Source of the DNA: Saprospiraceae bacterium UBA7328
GTDB lineage: Bacteria; Bacteroidota; Bacteroidia; Chitinophagales; Saprospiraceae
DNA: 64,000 bases
Assembly (NCBI GenBank): GCA_002471345.1
Contig: DKPS01000047.1
Location: 1-64,000 of the forward strand
Direction: 5' to 3'
Shown here: one piece after another, positions 56,758 to 64,000 of the stretch
Layout: each line of letters opens with the position of its first letter
How positions within the stretch are numbered: the first letter of the stretch is position 1
Position numbers and translations under genes: made by a program
Notes under the pieces: generated by a model
Database searches by the model: none
The model's input: the letters and a program-made list of their open reading frames with translations, nothing else
What the model was told of the DNA's origin: nothing

Positions 56758-58550
56758 TTATTTCTTTCTAGGGCAGCTATTAAAATTTCATTTTTATCTA
56801 GGACATAATCTATTTGGTCTTTACTAGTAGATGTCAAAATATTGTCCTTTTTTACTCTTTTATCGAAATGTTTTTTAAGACTATTCATTATGCTCAGATG
56901 ATCATTTTGGGTTGTCTTAAAATTTGCTAGATCTCCATTTTTCAATGGTCGGTCAGAAATTATTAAAACGACTAATTCAGAGAGCCCAGTGGATGCATTG
57001 GTATTTTTAGAACTAATTTTTAAATCTGCATCTATCCCTGTGCCACGACCCCTTTGATTAGTAACTAAATTCACCTTGTTGGGTTCATTATAAGTGAATT
57101 CGTATACAAAGCCATCACCATTATTGACAATGTATGATTGAGGTGATTTTTTAGAACCAATTTTGAGATCGGCATCTCTTTTATTCTCTTCGACAATTTC
57201 AATCTTAAATGAGATTGTGCCTCTCACTTTAGATTCCAAGTTTTTGGTGGCACTTTTTGGTGGCACGGATAAACCTGAATTTTTAACTATCGCATTATTA
57301 GACTTTTTTAAAGTAGATAGGTCTTCTATACATCTACATGAGAAGGCCATTTTTTTGTTAGCACCGCTAGATGTGATGTCTTTGATATTGGCACTAAAAT
57401 TAATCCAACCTGCTTGTAGAATATCTTTTGATTCAGCTGACCAATAATTTCCACCTACACTGATATTGTCAAAATTCTTTTTGTCATCAAGACTCCCTCC
57501 TAAAGTTGCATTGAATCCACTGAGACTTGCATCCATCAGAGTATAATATGCTACAGACCTTCCACCTGCAGTTTTTATCAAAGAAGACCATTCTTCATTA
57601 TCGGGTAGTCGCCACCCATTTGGACAGGAAGTCATAGCTTGATTCCAAGTATACAATCGTCCTATTTCGGAGCATTCCTTCTTATTGTCATAGCAAGGTG
57701 CTGAACCTTGATTGAAATTTAGATTTTGGGCCATCCATTTCTGTCCATTCGCGTACTTGACCCATTTATAGTTTTGCTCATCTCTATCATCTTTAAATGT
57801 ACCAGTTTCAAAAGGTTGAAGAGAAATGCCTTTATTACTTCCTTCCACTTTTATTGGGATGGGAGTAGAGACAATAGCTTCTTCAGGTGGAGTATCTGAT
57901 TTTTTTAAAAAATACCACCCTGTTGCGGCTATAATGATTATTCCAGCAAGAATTGCCAAAAGCCCTACTTTGCTCCTTTTTTCTGGAGGAGTAGCCTTTG
58001 ATTTCAACTTGCCTTTCATCTCTTCCTTCCTTGGAACTGGAAGTCCATCATTTGTTAAGGCAAAAACTTCTAATGGTTCTTCTACATTTTTAAACTCAAA
58101 TGATCCGACAGATTCGTATGTAAATTCTGGATGGCTTGTTAGGTTTTTTTGAACAGTTTCCGAAAATAATATAGCACCGGGCACGCCCATAGACTCTACT
58201 CTCGATGCTACATTTACGGCATCACCAAATACATTGTCATTTGTAAAAACGATATCCCCGATGTGAACGCCTATGCGTACTGGAACATTAGGGTCTTCCT
58301 TAAAAGCAAGTTGAAGAGCATGGCTGCATTTCATGGCTTCTACCACAGAGTTAAAAGTCATCAAACAAGCATCCCCGTAGTATTGAACTATTTTACCATT
58401 ATGTTTTTCACTTTCTTCCTCATGACATTTTTGATATTTCTCCAGTAGCACTAAAGATGCCGTCTCATCTTTTTGCATCATGGCAGTATAGCCTGTAATA
58501 TCGGAGAATACTATAGCGCTGAGTTGTCTACTTTTTTTGTCAATAGCCAT
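56754..58550 (-). CDS. Class III nucleotide cyclase with one membrane segment and an outer FISUMP domain
   Basis: The ATG at 58550 is used; the longer frame starts with a TTG. The 598-residue protein begins with a complete class III cyclase domain (1-170): metal ligands Asp17 (FSDITGYT) and Asp60 (YYGDACLMTF), a likely adenine-selecting Lys53 with Asp110, and the transition-state Asn113 and Arg117 (NVASR). One membrane segment (about 195-215) follows, then a FISUMP domain (about 247-408; KWMAQNLNF, GRLYTWNQAM, CPNGWRLPDNEEW, GNYWSAE) and a C-terminal beta-rich tail with DADLKI repeats. So the cyclase faces the cytoplasm and the FISUMP part the periplasm. Adenylate cyclase is the likely activity. 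Its start overlaps the end of the metalloprotease gene by 11 bases. Confidence 0.85.
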   Translation of the reverse strand: MAIDKKSRQLSAIVFSDITGYTAMMQKDETASLVLLEKYQKCHEEESEKHNGKIVQYYGDACLMTFNSVVEAMKCSHALQLAFKEDPNVPVRIGVHIGDIVFTNDNVFGDAVNVASRVESMGVPGAILFSETVQKNLTSHPEFTYESVGSFEFKNVEEPLEVFALTNDGLPVPRKEEMKGKLKSKATPPEKRSKVGLLAILAGIIIIAATGWYFLKKSDTPPEEAIVSTPIPIKVEGSNKGISLQPFETGTFKDDRDEQNYKWVKYANGQKWMAQNLNFNQGSAPCYDNKKECSEIGRLYTWNQAMTSCPNGWRLPDNEEWSSLIKTAGGRSVAYYTLMDASLSGFNATLGGSLDDKKNFDNISVGGNYWSAESKDILQAGWINFSANIKDITSSGANKKMAFSCRCIEDLSTLKKSNNAIVKNSGLSVPPKSATKNLESKVRGTISFKIEIVEENKRDADLKIGSKKSPQSYIVNNGDGFVYEFTYNEPNKVNLVTNQRGRGTGIDADLKISSKNTNASTGLSELVVLIISDRPLKNGDLANFKTTQNDHLSIMNSLKKHFDKRVKKDNILTSTSKDQIDYVLDKNEILIAALERNK

Positions 58551-59979
58551 GTTCCATTTCAATCATAATAGGTAATATCTCAAGGTCCGTTAAAGTGCCT
58601 TGAAAATCAATTTTTTGCCCTTCTTTATATCGTACATGATCTAATGGAAGTAAAGCATTCCCTAGACTTGAATAGATTCTTTGTGTGAATGTTCCTCTAG
58701 CAGATCGCATTGATTTTACTAAGTTATCTCCATTAATAGGAAAGTAAGATAATAGCATACATGTGTATTCTTTTCCAATGGTATTATCAAGATTAATATA
58801 GCCATTTAGAGGGTTTACTTTTTCTTTTGAGACTATATACTTTAGATCTCCTGGATATGGATACACCTTGTTTACTTTTTCTTTTGCATCCATGTTGATA
58901 ATTGATAAATATATTTTTCTTGTACTGGCATTTTGAATCTCAAAATAGAAGGAGTCATTTTGATAATACTTATGGTCAAACTGATAAAGATTGATGTCCA
59001 ATGATAGAGGCATTGGCTTTCCACCAAACTGATAAAAACCAATCTGACCTTTAATTATTTCTCCGGAGATTGGTTTTTGTTTCCTAAGATGTTTTCTTTC
59101 ATTCCTGGCTGTTTGCGCTATTCGAGTAAGTTGTTCTTGTGTAAATTCCCTCCTACAAGATGGGTGCTTGTTGTAGCACATGATATTAGTAATCAGAGGT
59201 TCGTAATATTCTCCTGTGGTCTGATTCGGAATTTTACTTTGCATTTCACAATTTTCAAGACAATACTCACGATATTCTTCTAATCCCAGATTTGGATCAG
59301 CAGGGGTGTCACAGAGGTCATCTCCCGTTTCATAACAGTCCACTATTCCATTATTATTCTTATCGCTATTTCTGGCTATTGGCTCATTATTTTGAGATTG
59401 ACTGTTTCCCTTTCCATGAGTATGGTATAATCCGAAAAAATGACCCATTTCATGAGGGAAGGTGGATTGATTATGAAATCCATCTTGACTGATAACCATT
59501 CTATTTTTATGAGCTTTTTCAGGATGATAGGTATAACCATAATACCCTCCAACTATAGATTCAGGTATATAAATGTTTAAGGCATTTGAAAGATCATTCT
59601 TTGAAGCCATTTCTTCTTCTAATTCAATATCGAACTGATGATATTTTGAACTTTTGAGAGTTCTGATTGGTCCGTTTAGAATGAATCGAATATTGGCTTT
59701 TAAGTATATATCATTAAGTTCTACAATATACTTAGATAGTAATTCTTGATCTATGGCACCATTACCTTCTTCATCAGTTATAATGTGTATCTGTATTGGT
59801 ATATCTACTATCCCCTTAGCTATTCTAAGATTTCTGGTATTGCCCAACTCAAAACTTCTGGTGTATGCAATTTGCTTCTCACTGGGAATAGTAGCACACT
59901 CCTGAGTATTACCAGATTGAATTGAGATCAAACAAACAAAACAGGTAATACATAAGATGGTAAGTCGTAAACAAGTCAT
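58540..59979 (-). CDS. Exported M43-family (pappalysin-like) zinc metalloprotease
   Basis: The 479-residue protein has a signal peptide (end near 25). The zinc site HEMGHFFGLYH carries His176, Glu177, His180 and His186, and the later NIMCY supplies the Met-turn. The domain spans about 60-290. The C-terminal part (about 300-479) is a DUF4384-like region (FYFEIQNASTRKIYLSII and VYPYPGD) seen also in the 59988-61484 protein. M43 proteases are extracellular; this one presumably acts in the periplasm or at the surface. It is separated by 8 bases from the DUF4384 gene upstream and overlaps the cyclase gene downstream. Confidence 0.85.
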   Translation of the reverse strand: MTCLRLTILCITCFVCLISIQSGNTQECATIPSEKQIAYTRSFELGNTRNLRIAKGIVDIPIQIHIITDEEGNGAIDQELLSKYIVELNDIYLKANIRFILNGPIRTLKSSKYHQFDIELEEEMASKNDLSNALNIYIPESIVGGYYGYTYHPEKAHKNRMVISQDGFHNQSTFPHEMGHFFGLYHTHGKGNSQSQNNEPIARNSDKNNNGIVDCYETGDDLCDTPADPNLGLEEYREYCLENCEMQSKIPNQTTGEYYEPLITNIMCYNKHPSCRREFTQEQLTRIAQTARNERKHLRKQKPISGEIIKGQIGFYQFGGKPMPLSLDINLYQFDHKYYQNDSFYFEIQNASTRKIYLSIINMDAKEKVNKVYPYPGDLKYIVSKEKVNPLNGYINLDNTIGKEYTCMLLSYFPINGDNLVKSMRSARGTFTQRIYSSLGNALLPLDHVRYKEGQKIDFQGTLTDLEILPIMIEMEHGY

Positions 59980-59987
59980 TTTATATT

Positions 59988-61484
59988 TTACCTTCTTCTT
60001 ATTCCAATAACTAATGGTAAGACCATCGGATCATCATTGCCAAGATAATAGGACAATGCTCCATTGTCTATATAGACATCTCCTTGCTCTGGAGTAGCTG
60101 CCATAGACCCGAAAATTGTAGCTAATCGTGCTTCTGCACTCATATTTGGATCCATGTTTTCCATTCTTATTAGCACGTCTTTAAAGTCAAGCTGCGACCT
60201 AGAAAAAAGAGCAACCATAGTCTCTTGAGTTTTTATTTCACCATTAGGAGAATCCTCGATTTCTATATAATATTCACCCTCTGGTATAGACACACTAATA
60301 TTTCCTGATTCATCATCAAATTGTGCATTAGACGGATAGTTATAGTATATCCCAGATGGTAGATCTTGTACATTTCCTTGATTGGGATAGATGCTAAACA
60401 TCTTATTTCCACTATTGATCGAGAAAATATAGACATAACCGTTTCCGGAGGCCTTTACTCTATACTGAGTGCCAGCTCCAAAGGTATCAGTTGTGCTGTA
60501 AGAGGATACAGATTTAGTACTTTTTTGAGATCTTTTTGTCTTCTTTTTTCCTATTACCAAATCAAAAGAAGCCCCACTATCACCATAGTTATTTACACTT
60601 AAATTTTGTGATTCTCCTTGCTGAATATTCATAAAGACATCTTGATCATATGATGCATCATGGAATTCCATATAGAGCTGCCCATTAATGGATTCTAATG
60701 CAACCAAGTCTGTGGGAGGAAGTTCTTGAGTTCTGTATTCTGTTCCAACATTATTATTCAATTCTGATTCTTGAATCTCTTTAAATTCTTTGAGTTCAGG
60801 AATTGAAATCCCTAAAGCGTCCCATTCTGGAATCTGAGCTGAATCAAAAGTTCTGCTTGCATCTGCTATAAAATCCCTAATCAGTCTTTCTCGGTCTCTT
60901 TTTTTGTTAGCTATCATATTTGATATGTTATTCACTAAAGAGAATGCATTTGAAACAATTCCTAAGGAATTTGAAAAATTAGAAATTCCCCTGCTTCTCA
61001 TGTTCAATCTCTCATTTTCTAAGTACAGAGAGTCTCTTACACGAGGATCTATATCAGCACTTATTTGTGGATTTCTAGCACTAATTCTTGCCTTTAGAGG
61101 ATGCATGGTTTGCTGATAATAGGAAAGCATTATTTCGAAATTGTCCTTATATCTTTTAGATTGTCTTTCTGGATTTTTTCCAAGTCGTTTGAGTTGCCTG
61201 AAACTTGTGAGATCCAGTTTTATTTCTGCTAGATAAATTCTATTATACATCTTAGTAATCTCTTCATAAGATTTCCTTAATCCACTATAGTCTGATGCAT
61301 TAAAAGTTTCATCCTGAGAAATGAATGTTACATCATCAGTTAATATTTTTTTGAAAATCTTATTATTCTCAGAATTAAGAAGTTGATCTAATGCAACCAT
61401 TGCTTGCCCTTTTGTGACCTGAGCAGAGATGCTAGAAAATAAGAAAATTGAGAAAATAAGTGTTATATATATTTTGAGTTTCAT
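59988..61484 (-). CDS. Exported DUF4384-containing protein
   Basis: The ATG at 61484 gives 498 residues with a signal peptide (FSSISAQ); the longer frame adds 8 residues upstream. An N-terminal helical part (about 20-215, with Arg/Lys-rich coils) is followed by a beta-rich region. That region contains the DUF4384 pattern TQYRVKASGNGYVYIFSIN, then MFSIYPNQGN and IPEGEYYIEIEDSPNGE (about 340-440). DUF4384 occurs in many exported proteins next to caspase-like domains, and here the upstream neighbour is a caspase-like protein. It is predicted to be periplasmic or on the surface. Its function is unknown. Confidence 0.78.
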   Translation of the reverse strand: MKLKIYITLIFSIFLFSSISAQVTKGQAMVALDQLLNSENNKIFKKILTDDVTFISQDETFNASDYSGLRKSYEEITKMYNRIYLAEIKLDLTSFRQLKRLGKNPERQSKRYKDNFEIMLSYYQQTMHPLKARISARNPQISADIDPRVRDSLYLENERLNMRSRGISNFSNSLGIVSNAFSLVNNISNMIANKKRDRERLIRDFIADASRTFDSAQIPEWDALGISIPELKEFKEIQESELNNNVGTEYRTQELPPTDLVALESINGQLYMEFHDASYDQDVFMNIQQGESQNLSVNNYGDSGASFDLVIGKKKTKRSQKSTKSVSSYSTTDTFGAGTQYRVKASGNGYVYIFSINSGNKMFSIYPNQGNVQDLPSGIYYNYPSNAQFDDESGNISVSIPEGEYYIEIEDSPNGEIKTQETMVALFSRSQLDFKDVLIRMENMDPNMSAEARLATIFGSMAATPEQGDVYIDNGALSYYLGNDDPMVLPLVIGIRRR

Positions 61485-61522
61485 TTTGCTTTTTCTTTTT
61501 GTTTTCAATTATTCTATTGGAC

Positions 61523-63094
61523 TTAATCTGCGATACATCTGCATGACAATCCCCATTTTTTGCTGTACTTATCCAAGGCTATATATCCATTAGTTTTGTT
61601 GATATCTAAATAAGTAGCTTTTGCTGAGGAACTACTAGAACTCCAATAATTTCCAAAGTCACCGCGGCAGCAGAAGTCTCCTTCCATTTGCCTTCCTCCA
61701 CTCAACTCAGGGTTGAATGAATGTTCACCTTTTATCATTAAAGATGCATATGCTTCTCGCTCTCCACCATAGATATTGATAATGCTTTGCCATTCTTGCT
61801 CTGACGGAAGATGCCAGCCGTTAGGACAGGCAGCTTGAGCAGAATCCCATGAATAAAGTCTTCCTCCATTTGAACAGTTTTTCTTTTTGTCTTGGTAGCA
61901 CCATGAATCATTTGCTTTGTAATTCAGGTTTTGAGACATCCATTTATTACCATCCTTTAACCTTACCCAAAAGTATTCACTTTCATCTCTTTCATCAGTA
62001 AAAGTGCCATTGTCAAAAGGCCCAATGTATTCTGTATTAGGACAGCCATCATTATCTAATGGTCCAGCCTCTTCCGGACATTTATCCAATACATTTGCAA
62101 TTCCATCTCTATCATTGTCTCCTTCATTCAAAGTTTTGCTCTTAGATCCAGGACATCCTTCATTTTCCAAACTTCCGTATTCATTTGGGCACTTATCGAT
62201 TTTATCCGGAATCAAATCATTATCAGAATCCATTAAATCAGGGTTTCTGGATTGTTGATTTTCTGAATTATCACCAAAGCAAATTTTCTTTTCCAATACT
62301 CCTACTGGCACTATGCGTTGGTCTGGATTAAGCTCTCTTACTTCCCTGGATACATTGCCTAAAAGGTTGCTCATACACCCACCTTGGCGAATATGTTTGG
62401 ATAAGATTTCTGTGAACTGATTATCATCTCTTACTACTGTATTTTTTTCTGTAGAAAAAATGAGGAGACTATTCGTCATAGGGCTGATCTCTGTCATTCC
62501 ATTAGTAGTGCCTCTGTATTCTGCCGTCCAGTTTCTATTTTGCACAAATGGGTTGTTACGGCAGGCATCAAGGATGACGACTTTGGCTTTTTCAGGTTGA
62601 TTAAATGATCTAAAAAAATGATCCACATTGATGCATTGAGAATGTACCTGAAATTTTGATTCTGGATTCGCATCTATTGGTATCAAGTAATTTTCTCCAT
62701 CTATTTGAAATCCATGGCCAGCATAGTAAACTATGCCCGATTCATAAGTTCTAAATTTTTGAGAAAAGTCTTCTATTGCCTGATTGAACGATTGCCTATC
62801 AAGATTGTATCCCAATTCTACTTCGTAGCCTTGAGCTTCCAGAGCAGCAGCTATCGTTTGTGCATCTTGAGCAGGTTCTTTTAATTTAGCGCCATGTTGG
62901 TATTCACTATTTCCAATTACTAATGCTATTTTTTTCTCTGTGCTATTGTCAGTTTTGGTTCTAACCCAGCTTCTGTAGTTTATTTGATCTGTTTGAGAAA
63001 AAGCACTAAATGAGGCCATGCCTAGGACACCGATTAAAACAATAGATTTGGCTCTATAGAAGTATAGACTTATATTAAGTGTCCAGTATTTCAT
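61523..63094 (-). CDS. Exported caspase-family (C14-like) protease with thrombospondin-3 repeats and FISUMP domain
   Basis: The ATG at 63094 fits a signal peptide (about 17-34, SAFSQ) and the candidate promoter; the longer frame starts at 63124, upstream of the -7 element. The 523-residue protein has a p20-type caspase domain (about 55-250) with the catalytic His127 in YYAGHG and Cys178 in LDACRNNPF, both intact. Two thrombospondin type 3-like calcium repeats (about 285-352, DSDNDLIPDKIDKCP) and a FISUMP domain (about 360-523; KWMSQNLNY, GRLYSWDSAQ, CPNGWHLPSEQEW) follow. Secreted caspase homologues are less usual than cytoplasmic ones. It heads the operon and faces a response regulator gene. 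Confidence 0.85.
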   Translation of the reverse strand: MKYWTLNISLYFYRAKSIVLIGVLGMASFSAFSQTDQINYRSWVRTKTDNSTEKKIALVIGNSEYQHGAKLKEPAQDAQTIAAALEAQGYEVELGYNLDRQSFNQAIEDFSQKFRTYESGIVYYAGHGFQIDGENYLIPIDANPESKFQVHSQCINVDHFFRSFNQPEKAKVVILDACRNNPFVQNRNWTAEYRGTTNGMTEISPMTNSLLIFSTEKNTVVRDDNQFTEILSKHIRQGGCMSNLLGNVSREVRELNPDQRIVPVGVLEKKICFGDNSENQQSRNPDLMDSDNDLIPDKIDKCPNEYGSLENEGCPGSKSKTLNEGDNDRDGIANVLDKCPEEAGPLDNDGCPNTEYIGPFDNGTFTDERDESEYFWVRLKDGNKWMSQNLNYKANDSWCYQDKKKNCSNGGRLYSWDSAQAACPNGWHLPSEQEWQSIINIYGGEREAYASLMIKGEHSFNPELSGGRQMEGDFCCRGDFGNYWSSSSSSAKATYLDINKTNGYIALDKYSKKWGLSCRCIAD

Positions 63095-63108
63095 ATACAT
63101 AAAGATGT

Positions 63109-63116
63109 CAAATTTA
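63109..63116 (-). promoter_or_regulatory. Candidate -7 element of the caspase-cyclase operon
   Basis: On the minus strand this reads TAAATTTG, matching TAnnTTTG. A TTG stands 16 bases upstream. The ATG at 63094 would give a very short leader. Confidence 0.4.
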
Positions 63117-63169
63117 GCTCTCAAAAAGGTTACAATGTATCGTATATATTTTTACTAATAATAGTAGTA

Positions 63170-63184
63170 ATTCCAAATTGGAAT
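63170..63184. promoter_or_regulatory. Inverted repeat in the divergent intergenic region, possible operator
   Basis: A perfect 7-bp inverted repeat around one central base (63170-63176 with 63178-63184) lies between the caspase gene and the response regulator gene, where a dimeric LuxR-type regulator could bind. This is inference from symmetry and position. Confidence 0.4.
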
Positions 63185-63232
63185 GATGTAAATTGTGATT
63201 ATCAAGGATGCTTACTCTTGGAAAATCATAAA

Positions 63233-63895
63233 ATGGAAGGCAAACCAATAAAACTTATTATTGCTGATGATAGTCCTACTTTCCGTGAAGGAATCATTAG
63301 CTATCTCAATCAACATGAAGGTTTTGAAGTTACCAAGCAAGTGAGTAATGGAAGGTCACTTCTTGCTGAGATAAAAGAGGAGGAAGTAGATTTAGTGCTT
63401 TTAGATATAAAAATGCCAGAAATGGATGGCATTGAATGTTCAAAATTTATTCGCCAAAATTATCCAAGTATAAAAATACTCATATTGTCAAATTATGGAG
63501 AATTGGTATTCATAAGAGAACTAACTAAAGCTGATCATGGTGCTCATGGATACCTTCTTAAAAATGTAGAAAAAGAAGAAATCGTATTTGCTATAAAAAA
63601 GATCTATAAGGATGGTAAATACATCTGCGATGAAGTCAGAGATAAAATAAGTGCTTTAGAAAAATTTGATAAGACTTTCTCTCCTCAAGAACTTCAAACT
63701 CTATACTATTTCTGGAATGGACTAACTTCTGAACAAATCGCTAAGAAAGTATTCCGAAGTAAACATGCTGTCGATGCTAGATTTAAAAGTATTTATGCCG
63801 AGACTAAATGTAGCAATCAGAGAGAATTGATGAGGTATATTGTAGAAAATAATCTTAACGAGATGTTCAAATATGAATTTGAAACAGAGGGTTAG
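63233..63895 (+). CDS. LuxR-family response regulator, divergent from the caspase-cyclase operon
   Basis: The ATG at 63233 (221 residues) is preferred over a TTG 15 bases upstream. The receiver (about 5-120) is canonical: the acidic pair in IADDSP, the phospho-acceptor Asp58 in LVLLDIKMP, Ser in ILSNYG and Lys near 108 (GYLLKN). A LuxR-type helix-turn-helix follows (about 150-210; FSPQELQTLYYFWNGLTSEQIA, RSKHAVDARFKSIY). It is a NarL-type regulator. No histidine kinase is in the window. Being divergent from the six-gene operon across 138 bases, it is the likely regulator of that operon. Confidence 0.87.
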   Translation: MEGKPIKLIIADDSPTFREGIISYLNQHEGFEVTKQVSNGRSLLAEIKEEEVDLVLLDIKMPEMDGIECSKFIRQNYPSIKILILSNYGELVFIRELTKADHGAHGYLLKNVEKEEIVFAIKKIYKDGKYICDEVRDKISALEKFDKTFSPQELQTLYYFWNGLTSEQIAKKVFRSKHAVDARFKSIYAETKCSNQRELMRYIVENNLNEMFKYEFETEG

Positions 63896-63904
63896 GATTT
63901 ACTG

Positions 63905-64000
63905 TTATGCCCTTACTTTTCTTTGTTCAGGTGTATGTTTATTTTCCCAATCGGACTCATTAACCATACTTTTCCAAAAAGCTGAAAATGCTTTTCTCTT
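63905..64000 (-). CDS. Possible partial coding end of a gene beyond the window
   Basis: On the minus strand the frame is open from the window edge to a TAA at 63905-63907, giving 31 residues (FWKSMVNESDWENKHTP is the readable part). The composition looks like a natural C-terminus, but no family can be named from so few residues. It could be chance. Confidence 0.35.
   Translation of the reverse strand, partial: KRKAFSAFWKSMVNESDWENKHTPEQRKVRA

Noticed and set aside
63905..64000. Naming a function for the partial minus-strand frame at the window edge
   Set aside because: Only 31 residues are available, too few to recognise a family, so it is listed with low confidence and no function.

Overview
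The window is chromosomal DNA of a member of the Bacteroidota, most likely of the Saprospiraceae/Lewinella kind. It is AT-rich. It carries SusC/SusD, several TonB-dependent receptors, a PorP/SprF protein, type IX secretion (T9SS) sorting domains of both kinds (Por-type and gliding-motility CHU_C), TAnnTTTG-type promoter elements and no clear Shine-Dalgarno sites. The genus is my inference. I see no rRNA, tRNA, insertion sequence, phage or CRISPR array.

Layout: 0.08-10.8 kb (all minus): an outer-membrane beta-barrel receptor, a DASS transporter with an SGNH hydrolase, and a putative amino-acid-type dehydrogenase followed by SusC and SusD. 11.1-13.2 kb: a membrane-tethered helix-turn-helix protein facing an AraC regulator. 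13.3-23.4 kb (all minus): LytTR regulator, TonB receptor, beta-helix lipoprotein, diheme cytochrome (the SO2930/SO2931-type pair), a DUF4252 lipoprotein, a D-threonine aldolase-like enzyme, a gluconate-dehydrogenase-subunit-3-like protein and a GMC oxidoreductase. Together they look like a periplasmic oxidation module with its own importer. 23.6-27.8 kb: small housekeeping genes including rpsT, and a frameshifted amidohydrolase. 28.0-36.8 kb: a T9SS surface locus with a PorP/SprF protein, a 1267-residue protein bearing five cohesin-like domains, and a dockerin-bearing T9SS protein. A second, paralogous dockerin protein lies at 48.4-52.6 kb. 36.9-47.9 kb: a response regulator with an atypical receiver, an OmpA lipoprotein, a DUF5706 (Pycsar-effector-like) membrane protein, a crotonase with a frameshifted SDR gene, a RidA-like lipoprotein, an M28 peptidase, an aromatic amino acid hydroxylase paired with an aromatic amino acid decarboxylase, an MtfA-like protein lacking its zinc motif, and a cyanophycinase-like protein.

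54.2-63.9 kb holds the most unusual module: a six-gene minus-strand operon divergent from a LuxR-type response regulator. It encodes an exported caspase-like protease with thrombospondin-3 repeats and a FISUMP domain, an exported DUF4384-type protein, an exported M43 metalloprotease, a membrane class III nucleotide cyclase whose outer part is a FISUMP domain closely resembling that of the caspase protein, an exported coiled-coil protein and a cytoplasmic helical protein. I read it as a possible envelope signalling or proteolysis system that joins a periplasmic caspase to a transmembrane cyclase. This is inference from domains and operon structure.

Two genes (an amidohydrolase and an SDR) are each broken by one missing base in a short homopolymer, while the sequence beyond the break still codes for the expected protein. 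Sequencing or assembly error is at least as likely as true pseudogenes.
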